Below, piece after piece: positions 1 to 9,591 of a stretch of 64,000 nt of DNA. Numbering within the stretch: position 1 is the first letter of the stretch; each line of letters starts with the position of its first letter. The position numbers and the translations under genes were made by a program. Source of the DNA: HNR sp040400085. GTDB lineage: Bacteria > Actinomycetota > Actinomycetes > Actinomycetales > Microbacteriaceae. Under the pieces are notes generated by a model, which was not told the origin of the DNA, did no database searches, and was given only the letters and a program-made list of their open reading frames with translations. Location of the stretch: NCBI GenBank assembly GCA_040400085.1, contig JBBAQX010000003.1:85341-149340 (forward strand). The letters are read 5' to 3'.

Positions 1-1
1 A

Positions 2-1663
2 GATGCGCTGAACGCCACCTCGCTGGATAAGCGCTCAGTTCCCCATACGATATATGGCGTTCGCGGGGATATCGTTGATGAAGACGGCAGTATCCTTGCG
101 ACGACAGAGGTGCGCTACGACGTTCAGCTCTCTCCCAAAAATGTCAAGGCCGCAGAGGGAACCAACGCCAAGAAGAAGCTCGAGGTCGACAAGAATCTTG
201 CTGATATTGGTGCCCTCACCGGACAGACAGGCGAAGAGATCCGTGCGATCGTAGATGCTGCCCTCGTTGAGAACCCAAAATCAGACTTCGCCTATGTGAA
301 GCGCTCGGTTGATCTTCAAACGATGACGGCCCTCAAAGCCCTGAAGATCCCGTGGCTGACTTTTGCCCAAAATGCCAGCCGCGCCTACCCCAACGGTGCT
401 GTCGGCGGAAACATCGTCGGTTTTGTCGGGTCTGACAACACGCCCTTGGCCGGGATCGAGGCGTCTCAGGATACTTGCCTGGCGGATGTCGACGGGGAGG
501 AAACCTACGAGCGTGGCGCTGATGGTGTGGCGATCCCCGGCAGCACGGCGATAGTGAAAGATAAGACGGACGGCGGAAGCGTAAAACTTACCCTAAACAA
601 GGACCTGCAATGGCAGGCGCAGCAGGTCGTCGACCGCCAGAAAGTGGTCAGTGGTTCAAGTTACGCCTACGCGGTCGTGATGGAGGCGAAGACCGGAAAG
701 ATCAGGGCCGTGGCAGAGGATGATACTGTCGACCCCAATAATTTTGCCGCATCCGACAACGACCATCTCATCTCTAACGCTTTCAAGAATTTCTACGAGC
801 CGGGCTCCACGTACAAAACACTCACCGCGGCGGCTCTTCTCGATCAGGGGGTTGCCGACCCAGGCACCCGGGTGATGACTCCCGGCAGCAGGGTAACCCC
901 CAACGGCGCGAAGTTTAAGGATGCGTGGGACCACGGCAACACGCCGTACACGCTCACCGGAATCATGGTGGACTCGTCAAACGTCGGCCTCTCGTTACTG
1001 GGCGAGAAGCTCTCGGACCAGACGCGCTACGACTATCTCAAAAAATTCGGTATGGGTGACGCAACCAACGCCGGGTTGGGATCAGTCGAGAGCGGCGGAC
1101 TCCTGCGCGATTGGACGGACTGGGACAACCAGACCGGCTACACCACAATGTTTGGCCAGGGCCTCGGCTCGACGATCATTCAGACGGCAGACGCTTACCA
1201 GGCGCTCGCGAATGGGGGTACGCGCATCCCTGCAAGCCTTGTGGAGGAGTGCACCTCCGCCGACGGAACCGTCACCCCGTATAAGGCTGGCGACCCCGTA
1301 CAGGTGGTGAGCCCTGAGGCCGCTCAGAACGTGACAAAAATGTTGGAAATGCTTCCGCAGGACTCCTGGCTGACCAATTACATCTCCATTCCCGGCTACC
1401 GTCTCGCCGGAAAAACTGGAACCGCGCAGCAGACGGACCCGGAGACGGGCGCTTATAGCGATATGTACGTGTATTCTTTTGCTGGGTACTTTCCTGCTGA
1501 GGATCCGCAATACGTTGTGGTTTTCACGCTGGGGTTCCCGCCGAACTCCGTCGGTGCGCGTGAGGCCGTGATCGGTTTCCGCGATGTCGCCCAGGCGACG
1601 ATTAAAACATACGCGGTTCCACCGTCAACGACGCCAGCGGAAACGCTTCCCAAACGGTACTAG
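2..1663 (+). CDS. ftsI: Peptidoglycan transpeptidase FtsI / PBP3, 5' end missing
   Basis: Class B penicillin-binding protein that cross-links septal peptidoglycan outside the membrane, working with FtsW. The frame is open from the left edge, so the start, cytoplasmic tail and membrane anchor lie outside the window; a GTG at 110 is internal. The visible part begins in the dimerisation region (RGDIVDEDG, typical just after the membrane segment). All three transpeptidase motifs are present: SxxK as STYK with the serine at 806-808, SxN as SSN at 974-982, and KTGTA from 1412. It is followed after 75 bases by murF, the usual dcw order. The family is certain; FtsI rather than another class B PBP is inferred from position. 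Confidence 0.95.
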   Translation, partial: DALNATSLDKRSVPHTIYGVRGDIVDEDGSILATTEVRYDVQLSPKNVKAAEGTNAKKKLEVDKNLADIGALTGQTGEEIRAIVDAALVENPKSDFAYVKRSVDLQTMTALKALKIPWLTFAQNASRAYPNGAVGGNIVGFVGSDNTPLAGIEASQDTCLADVDGEETYERGADGVAIPGSTAIVKDKTDGGSVKLTLNKDLQWQAQQVVDRQKVVSGSSYAYAVVMEAKTGKIRAVAEDDTVDPNNFAASDNDHLISNAFKNFYEPGSTYKTLTAAALLDQGVADPGTRVMTPGSRVTPNGAKFKDAWDHGNTPYTLTGIMVDSSNVGLSLLGEKLSDQTRYDYLKKFGMGDATNAGLGSVESGGLLRDWTDWDNQTGYTTMFGQGLGSTIIQTADAYQALANGGTRIPASLVEECTSADGTVTPYKAGDPVQVVSPEAAQNVTKMLEMLPQDSWLTNYISIPGYRLAGKTGTAQQTDPETGAYSDMYVYSFAGYFPAEDPQYVVVFTLGFPPNSVGAREAVIGFRDVAQATIKTYAVPPSTTPAETLPKRY

Positions 1664-1738
1664 CCGCATCCGTGCTCTCGTGCCGGTTAGGGTAAGTGAC
1701 TAGCGCGATTTTTTGCGCCGAAAGGTAAACTTCCACAC

Positions 1739-3151
1739 ATGATCTCGATGACCCTGGCCGACCTGGCACAGTCGATGGGGGGAACCCTTATTCTCGGTTC
1801 CTCCGGAAAGAGCCCTGAGGATATCGTCTCCGGCGATGCACAGACCGATTCGCGACTGGTCGAACCCGGCGAGATCTTCTTTGCCAAGCGCGGGGCAGAA
1901 ACAGACGGACACCGCTTTGTCGGAGTCGCGCATGAACGCGGAGCGGGTGTGGCGATCGTCGAGGAAGAAACCGACGAGCGCATCCCCCAGATCGTCGTCA
2001 CAGATTCCGTTGCCGCGCTCGGAGAGCTTGCCCGTACCGTCATCACCCGTGCCAAGCAGGCAGGTAACCTTCGGGTCATTGGAATTACCGGATCGAATGG
2101 AAAGACAACCACCAAGAATCTATTGCACAGCATCCTGAGGCAATCGGGAGAGACCGTTGCTCCGGTGGGCTCGTTCAACAACGAGGTGGGCGCGCCACTC
2201 ACGATGCTCCGGGTGACCGAGAATACCCGTTTCCTGATTTCCGAGATGGGCGCAAGCGCTGAGGGCGATATCGCGGCACTAGCCGCCATGGCCCAGCCCG
2301 ATATCGGGGTGGTTCTGAAGGTGGGACTCGCGCATGCCGGCGGGTTTGGCGGTATCGAAGCGACGTTCAGGGCCAAATCAGAGATGGTAACCTCATTGCC
2401 GAAAACGGGGGTCGCTGTCCTAAACGCCGACGACCCGAGGGTCGCTCAGATGGCATCGATGACGGATGCTAGGGTCGTCTCGTTCGGCACAGCATCCGTA
2501 AGCGATGTGCGGGCGTCAGACCTGCACGCCACCGCCTCGGGTACCAGTTTCACCGTGCGGAACGTGGCGGGGGAGACCTCGGAGGTTAACTTCCGCGTTT
2601 TGGGCGAACATCACGTGTCGAACGCCCTTGCAGCCATAGCGGTCGCCGAAGAGTGCGGGGTGTCGCTGAGCGACACCGTGAGCGCGTTGGAAACCGTGGC
2701 TCGTGCTGAGCGCTGGCGGATGGAGGTGCTCGGCGGACGTGACAATGTCACGATCATCAACGACGCCTACAATGCTAGTCCTGATTCTATGACGGCGGCG
2801 TTAAAAACGCTTGCCCTGATTAGCGAGCCCGAGCAGCGGACATTTGCCGTGTTAGGCGAGATGAGCGAGCTGGGGGAATTTTCCGGTGACGAGCATGATC
2901 GAATAGGCTTGCAGGCGGTTCGCTATAATATTTCGCGAATTGTTGTGGTTGGTGACGGTGCACGTCGGATGCATATCACCGCAATAAACGAGGGATCGTG
3001 GGATGGAGAGAGCGTGTTTTTCAGCACTCAGGATGAGGCATACGACTACCTCACGGCTGAGCTTCGTGCCAACGATATCGCTCTGGTGAAGTCCTCGAAC
3101 TCCGCGGGCCTCAGATTTTTGGGCGATCGATTGGGGGCGTTCTTCGCATGA
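1739..3151 (+). CDS. murF: UDP-MurNAc-tripeptide--D-Ala-D-Ala ligase
   Basis: Cytoplasmic Mur ligase that adds D-Ala-D-Ala to the UDP-MurNAc-tripeptide in an ATP-dependent step, completing the pentapeptide. The protein has 470 residues, normal for the family. The ATP loop GSNGKTTTK lies at residues 118-126, and the central domain carries NNEVGAP and SEMGAS. The start at 1739 has a GAAAGG about 13 bases upstream; a second ATG three codons later (1748) is an equally possible start. The stop codon overlaps the mraY start as ATGA, suggesting translational coupling. Confidence 0.97.
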   Translation: MISMTLADLAQSMGGTLILGSSGKSPEDIVSGDAQTDSRLVEPGEIFFAKRGAETDGHRFVGVAHERGAGVAIVEEETDERIPQIVVTDSVAALGELARTVITRAKQAGNLRVIGITGSNGKTTTKNLLHSILRQSGETVAPVGSFNNEVGAPLTMLRVTENTRFLISEMGASAEGDIAALAAMAQPDIGVVLKVGLAHAGGFGGIEATFRAKSEMVTSLPKTGVAVLNADDPRVAQMASMTDARVVSFGTASVSDVRASDLHATASGTSFTVRNVAGETSEVNFRVLGEHHVSNALAAIAVAEECGVSLSDTVSALETVARAERWRMEVLGGRDNVTIINDAYNASPDSMTAALKTLALISEPEQRTFAVLGEMSELGEFSGDEHDRIGLQAVRYNISRIVVVGDGARRMHITAINEGSWDGESVFFSTQDEAYDYLTAELRANDIALVKSSNSAGLRFLGDRLGAFFA

Positions 3152-4230
3152 TCGTTTTGATGCTGGCTGCAATATTTTCCACGCTCTATTCTCTGCTGCT
3201 GACTCCCGTTTTCATCAAGGGCTTTAACAAGCTCAAGTGGGGGCAATTTATTCGTGAGGACGGACCAAAGTCCCACTATTCCAAGCGTGGTACCCCTACC
3301 ATGGGGGGAATTATCTTCCTCTCCGGTGCTGTGCTGAGCTACTTTGCTGCGAAGCTGATCATGATGGAGGAGGTGACTCCTTCGGCTTTGCTGGTGATCT
3401 TTATGATGATCGGTCTTGGACTCGTTGGGTTTATCGATGATTTCCTGAAGACCCGCAAGCAGCAGAGCCTGGGTCTTGGCGGATGGGCAAAAATCGCGGG
3501 TCAAGTTGCGGTTGCTATTGTTTTCGCGGTTTTGTCGCTCCAATTCGCTAATTCGCGCGGCGTCACGCCGGCCTCTGCCCACGTATCTTTTTTCCGTGAC
3601 CTTCCGATAGATTTTATGGCGCTCGGTATGGTCGCCGGAGTGATCGCATTTATTATCTGGATCATTGTTTTGGTTGCTTCGGCGTCAAATGCGGTGAACG
3701 TCACTGATGGACTTGACGGATTGGCTACCGGCGCATCCATTCTCGCGATTGGCTCCTACGTGTTTATCGGATTTTGGCAGTCAAATCAGGACTGCGGAAG
3801 CACCAACAACGTGGCGAATTGCTATACCGTGCGTGACCCAATGGACCTGGCTGTCATTGCGGCGGCCGTCGTTGGCGGACTCATCGGCTTTCTGTGGTGG
3901 AACACTAGCCCCGCGCATATCTACATGGGGGATACAGGCTCTTTGGGTATCGGAGGTGCGCTTGTCGCCCTGGCGATCCTTACCCATACCGAATTACTGC
4001 TGATCGTCATCGGCGGATTGTTCGTGATGGAGACAGGGTCTGTGATTATCCAACGCCTGTACTTCAAGGTGACAAAGGGAAAGCGTATTTTCCTCATGAG
4101 TCCTATCCATCATCACTTTGAGTTGAAGGGGTGGGCCGAGGTCACGGTAGTTGTGCGGTTCTGGCTTATCGCTGGGTTCTTTGTAACCGTTGGTATTGGT
4201 TTGTTCTACGCGGAGTGGTTAACGGTTTAG
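3148..4230 (+). CDS. mraY: Phospho-MurNAc-pentapeptide transferase
   Basis: Integral membrane enzyme that transfers phospho-MurNAc-pentapeptide from UDP to undecaprenyl phosphate, making lipid I. It has 360 residues with about ten hydrophobic segments. Family signatures visible are KRGTPTMGG near residue 48, IDDFLK near residue 96, NVTDGLDGLATG near residue 184 (catalytic aspartates), MGDTGSL near residue 260 and the histidine-rich HHHFE near residue 315. The start overlaps the murF stop by four bases; murD begins two bases after its stop. Confidence 0.98.
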   Translation: MIVLMLAAIFSTLYSLLLTPVFIKGFNKLKWGQFIREDGPKSHYSKRGTPTMGGIIFLSGAVLSYFAAKLIMMEEVTPSALLVIFMMIGLGLVGFIDDFLKTRKQQSLGLGGWAKIAGQVAVAIVFAVLSLQFANSRGVTPASAHVSFFRDLPIDFMALGMVAGVIAFIIWIIVLVASASNAVNVTDGLDGLATGASILAIGSYVFIGFWQSNQDCGSTNNVANCYTVRDPMDLAVIAAAVVGGLIGFLWWNTSPAHIYMGDTGSLGIGGALVALAILTHTELLLIVIGGLFVMETGSVIIQRLYFKVTKGKRIFLMSPIHHHFELKGWAEVTVVVRFWLIAGFFVTVGIGLFYAEWLTV

Positions 4231-4232
4231 TG

Positions 4233-5732
4233 ATGGCTGATACAAACAGGGTTGGGTCTCTCAATAGCTGGCATCAGGATTGGAGCGGCCTCACCGTCGC
4301 TGTTCTGGGGCTGGGGGTCACCGGGTTTTCGGTCGCAGACACACTTATCGAGCTGGGATGCTCGGTGACCGTGATTGCCGGAGCTGGCGACACGGACCGC
4401 GAACGCCTCCTCTCCGTGATCGGCGCCGACTTCGTGTGCGAGCCCAGCGACGAGGCCCAGCTGAATCATCTGCAGGGACTCGATGCCGATCTGGTCATCG
4501 TTTCGCCGGGATATCGTCTCGAACACCCGCTTACGGTGTGGGCTGAATCGCACGGAATCACCGTGTGGGGAGACATCCAATTGTCGTGGCGGCTTCGCGA
4601 CAAGGTGGGGCCACCCGCCGATTGGATCGTCATCACGGGAACGAACGGCAAGACTACGACTACTCAACTCACCGCGCATATGCTGCTCGCTGGTGGGTTA
4701 CGGGTCTCTCCAGTGGGTAATATCGGAACTCCTGTGCTCGACGCGCTTCGAGATCCCCAAGGGTTCGATGTTCTCGTTGTTGAGCTGTCGAGCTTTCAGC
4801 TGGCGCGGCTGGGCCATATCGAGCCGTATTCGAGCGCCTGCCTCAATATTGCTCCCGATCATCTCGACTGGCACGGATCTCTTGAACAGTACATCGCGCA
4901 TAAGGCCGTGATTTACGAGAACACCAGTCATGCCTGCGTGTATAACCGGGCGGATCAGGTTACGGAGCGCATGGTAGAGAATGCCGACGTTGTTGAGGGG
5001 GCTCGCGCTATTAGTTTCGGGCTGGATACGCCTCAACCCAGTGGCCTTGGCATTGTCGACGGCATACTGTGCGATCGAGCTTTCCTTGACGATCGGCGTT
5101 CCTCTGCCCTTGAGATCACGACGGTGCAACGGCTCGCCGAGTTGGGTCTGGATGCGCCACATATCGTGCAGAACATCCTTGCTGCTTCGGCCCTTTCGCG
5201 CTCTCGCGGGGTTAGCCCGGAACATATTGTTGCGGCGTTGGACAGTTTTGTTCTTGATCCGCACCGGGTCGAGCGGGTGGCCAGCGCGAACGGGGTGCTC
5301 TGGGTAAACGATTCGAAGGCGACTAACCCGCACGCAGCATCCGCCTCGCTTCGCTCGTTCGATAGCGTGGTCTGGATCGTTGGAGGTCTCCTGAAAGGCG
5401 TTGATGTGGATGCCTTTGTCGCAGAGAACGTGGGGCGCCTCCGGGGTGTCGTCGTGATTGGTCTCGAGAGGGGTGAGTTGCTGGCGGCGTTCGAGCGACA
5501 CGCACCCGATGTGCAAGTTTTTGAAGTGATGCCGGGTGAAACTGAAGACATTATGCAATCGGTTGTCTTGCGGGCATCCTCTATTGCTCAACCGGGGGAC
5601 ACCGTTCTCTTGGCTCCGGCCGCAGCTTCGATGGATCAATTCGAAAGTTACGCGGATCGGGGAAATAGATTTAGCTCAGCAGTAAGAACGTTTTTAGGAG
5701 GTGAGGCGGATGGCAACACCGCCTCGCGCTAA
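4233..5732 (+). CDS. murD: UDP-MurNAc-L-alanine--D-glutamate ligase
   Basis: Cytoplasmic Mur ligase that adds D-glutamate to UDP-MurNAc-L-Ala. The frame is open upstream into mraY, but the ATG at 4233, two bases after the mraY stop, gives a protein of 499 residues that begins just before the N-terminal nucleotide fold (VAVLGLGVTGFS). The ATP loop GTNGKTTTT and the late-domain WVNDSKATNPHA are present. The 3' end overlaps ftsW by 23 bases, consistent with one polycistronic unit. Confidence 0.96.
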   Translation: MADTNRVGSLNSWHQDWSGLTVAVLGLGVTGFSVADTLIELGCSVTVIAGAGDTDRERLLSVIGADFVCEPSDEAQLNHLQGLDADLVIVSPGYRLEHPLTVWAESHGITVWGDIQLSWRLRDKVGPPADWIVITGTNGKTTTTQLTAHMLLAGGLRVSPVGNIGTPVLDALRDPQGFDVLVVELSSFQLARLGHIEPYSSACLNIAPDHLDWHGSLEQYIAHKAVIYENTSHACVYNRADQVTERMVENADVVEGARAISFGLDTPQPSGLGIVDGILCDRAFLDDRRSSALEITTVQRLAELGLDAPHIVQNILAASALSRSRGVSPEHIVAALDSFVLDPHRVERVASANGVLWVNDSKATNPHAASASLRSFDSVVWIVGGLLKGVDVDAFVAENVGRLRGVVVIGLERGELLAAFERHAPDVQVFEVMPGETEDIMQSVVLRASSIAQPGDTVLLAPAAASMDQFESYADRGNRFSSAVRTFLGGEADGNTASR

Positions 5733-6987
5733 TCGCCCGAGAACTGAGGATGCCGCGGGGACTCGCTCGCGTTTTTCTGCGTTTCAGGCCCGGATATCTC
5801 TGGGTAGGCTTCGAAAGAGGGAGAGCGGGGCGTACCTGCTGCTCCTGGGAACCACGCTTTTCCTGGTGATTATCGGGCTGGTCATGGTGCTGTCGTCGTC
5901 CTCGGTTACCTCTTTCGTCGGGCAGAACGGTTTTTTCGGGGTCTTTCTTAGACAGGGCACGTTTGCGTTGATTGGGGTTCCCCTCATGCTGGTCATGAGT
6001 CGGGTGCCGCTGTCATTTTGGCGAAAATATGCGTGGCATATGCTTGGCGCTGGAATGTTCCTGCAGCTTCTCGTCTTTGTCCCAGGGGTGGGAATCGATA
6101 ATTTTGGAAACCAGAACTGGATCGCGATCGGGCCGATCAGGGGTCAGCCGTCGGAATTTTTGAAGCTCGGCCTTATTATCTGGATGGGACTCATCCTGTG
6201 GCGCAAACAACATCTTCTCGATAATTGGAAGCATGCGCTGATTCCGATTTTTCCCGCGGCCGGGTTGGCGATTGGTCTCGTGCTTCTCGGGCATGACCTG
6301 GGAACAGGAATGATCATGTTTGCGATCCTGATTGGCGCTCTGTTTTTTGCCAATATTCGGCTTCGAATTATCGGGATACCGCTTGCGCTTGGCGCGTTAG
6401 CCGTTGGCGTGCTGACGATCACAAGCCCAAACAGGGTGGCACGTATCGCGCAATTCGCGGGGGACACCTGCACGATCAGCGACCCACTGTGTTGGCAGCC
6501 TCTTCACGGGCTATGGGCGATGGCCAACGGTGGTGTGTTCGGGGTGGGCCTAGGTAATTCAAAAGCTAAGTGGTCGTGGCTTCCTGCGGCAGAGAACGAC
6601 TATATTTTTGCGATTATCGGCGAAGAACTGGGAATGGTTGGCGCCATCGTTGTTATCCTCCTGTACGTCGTGCTAACGATAGCTCTTATCCGAGTCATGA
6701 GAAATGCGCGTGACCTATTCGGTACCGTCGTAACGGGTGCAGTGCTGGTCTGGATTATCGGTCAGGCCTTCGTGAACATCGGGGTCGTTATTGGTTTGCT
6801 TCCTGTTCTCGGTGTCCCTCTTCCGCTACTGTCAGCGGGTGGAACCGCGCTTATCTCCTGTCTCATGGGCATCGGTGTGGTGCTCTCGATTGCGAGAGAT
6901 TCGGATAGACCGGACGAAGACGCCAAGCGAGCCCATCAGTTTTCTAATCCGGCCACGTTCACCCCATCTTTGAGAAGGACACGATGA
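5710..6987 (+). CDS. ftsW: Septal glycosyltransferase FtsW (SEDS family)
   Basis: Polytopic membrane protein that polymerises lipid II at the septum and pairs with the FtsI transpeptidase. The ATG at 5710 is chosen because AGGAGG lies at 5696-5701, eight bases upstream; a GTG at 5701 overlaps that site. This gives 425 residues. SEDS signatures visible include VMVLSSSSV in the first membrane segment, GHDLGTGMI in the middle, and the C-terminal LPLLSAGGTALIS. The last codon overlaps the murG start as ATGA. Confidence 0.96.
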   Translation: MATPPRANRPRTEDAAGTRSRFSAFQARISLGRLRKRESGAYLLLLGTTLFLVIIGLVMVLSSSSVTSFVGQNGFFGVFLRQGTFALIGVPLMLVMSRVPLSFWRKYAWHMLGAGMFLQLLVFVPGVGIDNFGNQNWIAIGPIRGQPSEFLKLGLIIWMGLILWRKQHLLDNWKHALIPIFPAAGLAIGLVLLGHDLGTGMIMFAILIGALFFANIRLRIIGIPLALGALAVGVLTITSPNRVARIAQFAGDTCTISDPLCWQPLHGLWAMANGGVFGVGLGNSKAKWSWLPAAENDYIFAIIGEELGMVGAIVVILLYVVLTIALIRVMRNARDLFGTVVTGAVLVWIIGQAFVNIGVVIGLLPVLGVPLPLLSAGGTALISCLMGIGVVLSIARDSDRPDEDAKRAHQFSNPATFTPSLRRTR

Positions 6988-8063
6988 CAACATACCTCTT
7001 AGCTGGAGGCGGAACAGCTGGACATGTGAACCCGCTGCTTGCAGTCGCGGATGAGATCCGCGGGACGGAACCTGACGCGAAGATTATTGTTCTCGGAACC
7101 CGAGAGGGCCTTGAAGCTCGACTCGTTCCCGAACGAGGCTATGAACTTCAGACGATTCCTCGCTTGCCCTTCCCACGACGACCAAATATGGATGCCGTGC
7201 GTTTCGTTACCCGTTTCGGAAGTACGGTAAAGCAGGTGATGAAGATCATCGAGGCTGATGGAGTTGAGGTTGTCATCGGCTTCGGAGGCTACGCTTCTGC
7301 TCCTGCCTACCACGCCGCGCACAAGACCCAGACACCTCTTGTCATCCACGAGGCAAATGCGAAACCTGGTCTCGCGAATCGCTCCGGGGCAAAGAAAACC
7401 CCGTTTGTGGGTGTCGCCTTCGAGGGAACGCCGCTGCTTCACTCTCGATTTGTGGGGATGCCGCTTCGCAAGGAGATCGCGACGCTTGAGCGGTCCGTCT
7501 CGCGGACGGAGGGCCACGAATACTTCGGCCTTGATCCCGACCGTCAGACGCTCTTGGTTACCGGAGGGTCTCAGGGCGCGCGTCGGATCAATAACGCTAT
7601 CGCCGGTTCTGCCCGACAGATCGTTGAGAGCGGCTTTCAAATCCTTCATGTCTGGGGTCAGCTGACCGAGATTGAAAACCCGGGCATCGAGCACTACTCG
7701 ATTATTCCCTATTGCGACAGGATGGACCTCGCCTTAGCAGTAGCCGATGCCGCCGTCTCGCGTGCCGGTGCTGCAACCGCTAGCGAGTTGACAGGTCTCG
7801 GAATTCCTACCGTGTATGTTCCTTACCCTGTCGGCAACGGCGAACAGAAGTTCAACGTTGAGAGAGTTGTCCGGCTGGGCGGCGCGCTTATGGTCGATGA
7901 CGCCGAGCTCAGTGAGCAGTGGATAGAGCGAAAACTGATCCCGCTCATGCGAGATGAGCAGCAATTGCGAGAAATGGGTAACCTGGCCGCGGTGCATGGG
8001 ACGCTTGACGGTGCACAGCGCACGCTTGCACTTGTGCACGAGGCGCTTGCTAGTAAGAGATAG
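6984..8063 (+). CDS. murG: Lipid I N-acetylglucosaminyltransferase
   Basis: Peripheral GT28 glycosyltransferase on the inner membrane face that adds GlcNAc to lipid I, giving lipid II. It has 359 residues. The N-terminal glycine-rich loop GGGTAGHVNP is at residues 8-17, followed by VIGFGGYAS and the C-terminal UDP-GlcNAc site with VTGGSQGARRIN and SRAGAATASEL. It is coupled to ftsW by a four-base ATGA overlap. A gap of 117 bases separates it from murC. Confidence 0.97.
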   Translation: MTTYLLAGGGTAGHVNPLLAVADEIRGTEPDAKIIVLGTREGLEARLVPERGYELQTIPRLPFPRRPNMDAVRFVTRFGSTVKQVMKIIEADGVEVVIGFGGYASAPAYHAAHKTQTPLVIHEANAKPGLANRSGAKKTPFVGVAFEGTPLLHSRFVGMPLRKEIATLERSVSRTEGHEYFGLDPDRQTLLVTGGSQGARRINNAIAGSARQIVESGFQILHVWGQLTEIENPGIEHYSIIPYCDRMDLALAVADAAVSRAGAATASELTGLGIPTVYVPYPVGNGEQKFNVERVVRLGGALMVDDAELSEQWIERKLIPLMRDEQQLREMGNLAAVHGTLDGAQRTLALVHEALASKR

Positions 8064-8149
8064 CCCCCGGTAAATCGTCCTCTCTAAATCGTCTTTGTCG
8101 ACTTCGGCGGGGTGACACGAACTTTTCAGGGTCGAGAGTTACCCTAGAA

Positions 8150-8164
8150 GGCGCGATATGCGCC
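8150..8164 (+). promoter_or_regulatory. Short hairpin directly before the murC ribosome site
   Basis: GGCGC (8150-8154) and GCGCC (8160-8164) form a perfect five-base stem with a gatat loop, ending three bases before the GGAAAGG ribosome site of murC (8168-8174). This is visible directly. Whether it affects murC translation or is chance is unknown. The rest of the 117-base murG-murC gap shows no gene. Confidence 0.3.
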
Positions 8165-8180
8165 ATCGGAAAGGCTACAC

Positions 8181-9578
8181 ATGATCTACCCTGATCTCAC
8201 TCTCGAACTGCCATCGACCGTGAACACCGTTCACTTTATTGGTATCGGGGGGTCGGGGATGAGCGGAATCGCGAGGCTTTTTCTCAACGCGGGATACACG
8301 GTTACCGGCTCCGATGCGGCTGAGAACGCAAACGTTATGGCGCTTCGCGAACGTGGCGTTGACATTACTGTTGGCCACGATGCTGCCAACCTCGGCAGCG
8401 CGGATACTGTCGTTGTCACGGGAGCTCTCTGGCCGACCAATCCGGAGTACGTTCTTGCTCAGGAGAAGGGTCTGCCCGTGCTTCACCGGTCTCAGGCACT
8501 TGCCTGGCTTGTAGCTGACCAACGACTGGTCGCCGTTGCGGGTGCGCACGGGAAGACGACCTCCACGGGGATGATCGCAACAGGTCTGCTCGAGCTCGGA
8601 CAGGACCCGAGCTTTGTCAATGGCGGCGTCATCGAATCCCTCGGTGTCAGCTCTGCTGCAGGTCACGATCCTCTCTTTGTCGTAGAGGCAGACGAGTCCG
8701 ACGGTTCTTTTCTGATTTACAACACCTCAATAGCGCTCGTAACCAACGTTGATCCGGAGCATCTCGATTTCTACGGTTCGCGAGAGAACTTCATGGATGC
8801 GTTTGTCACCTTCGCGCGCAACGCGACTGAGCTCGTTGTTATCTCTTCTGATGACGAAGGCGCTAGGGAGGTTGCGACCAAGCTCGATGGGAAACGGATG
8901 TTCACGTTCGGAGAAGCCGAGTCCGCGGACGTCATGGTGCATTCGATCGTGACGGACGGACCTGTTGCGTTTAGCATCCGTTATCGCGGGGAAGACTTTT
9001 CTGCGAGGCTGTCTATCCCGGGTAAGCACAACGCTATCAATGCGGCGGGTGCCGTTGCCGTTTTGATCGCCCTCGGTAACGACCCGCAAGCTTCGCTGGA
9101 CGCTGTTGCGACCTTTGGCGGTACGAAACGCCGGTTTGAGCTTCATGCCGAGATCGGCGGGGTTAAGGTTCTTGATGACTACGCGCACCACCCCACCGAG
9201 GTTGAGGCACTTCTGACCTCGGCGCGTACGGTTGTGGGATCCGGGCGGGTCATTGCGGTGCATCAGCCCCACCTCTATAGCCGCACACGCCTGTTCTCAC
9301 GAGAGTTTGCAGAAGCGCTGGAGGAGAACGCCGACCATACGATTGTGTTGGCCGTGTGCGGCGCTCGCGAGGACCCCGAGCCAGGGGTTACCGGCGCGCT
9401 CGTCTCCGAGAAGTTCATAGACCCCAGCAAGGTTGCTTATATAGACGACTGGCAGGCTGCAGCAGACTATATTGCCCGGATATCCAAGCCGGGTGACTAC
9501 GTGATCACCATGGGCTGCGGGGATGTTTACCGGATAATCCCGCAGCTTACTGAGGCGCTCGAGGGCCGCTGGTCGTGA
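8181..9578 (+). CDS. murC: UDP-N-acetylmuramate--L-alanine ligase
   Basis: Cytoplasmic Mur ligase that attaches L-alanine to UDP-MurNAc, the first peptide step. It has 465 residues. The N-terminal nucleotide loop GIGGSGMSGIA lies at residues 21-31, the ATP loop GAHGKTTST at 121-129, and the C-terminal DDYAHHPTE is typical of MurC. The GGAAAGG at 8168-8174 supports the ATG at 8181. ftsQ follows after 13 bases. Confidence 0.97.
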   Translation: MIYPDLTLELPSTVNTVHFIGIGGSGMSGIARLFLNAGYTVTGSDAAENANVMALRERGVDITVGHDAANLGSADTVVVTGALWPTNPEYVLAQEKGLPVLHRSQALAWLVADQRLVAVAGAHGKTTSTGMIATGLLELGQDPSFVNGGVIESLGVSSAAGHDPLFVVEADESDGSFLIYNTSIALVTNVDPEHLDFYGSRENFMDAFVTFARNATELVVISSDDEGAREVATKLDGKRMFTFGEAESADVMVHSIVTDGPVAFSIRYRGEDFSARLSIPGKHNAINAAGAVAVLIALGNDPQASLDAVATFGGTKRRFELHAEIGGVKVLDDYAHHPTEVEALLTSARTVVGSGRVIAVHQPHLYSRTRLFSREFAEALEENADHTIVLAVCGAREDPEPGVTGALVSEKFIDPSKVAYIDDWQAAADYIARISKPGDYVITMGCGDVYRIIPQLTEALEGRWS

Positions 9579-9591
9579 TGCGAGTTGCACC

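Noticed and set aside
4131..4232. Upstream start for murD inside mraY
   Set aside because: The added residues are out-of-frame mraY sequence; the ATG at 4233 fits the family start.
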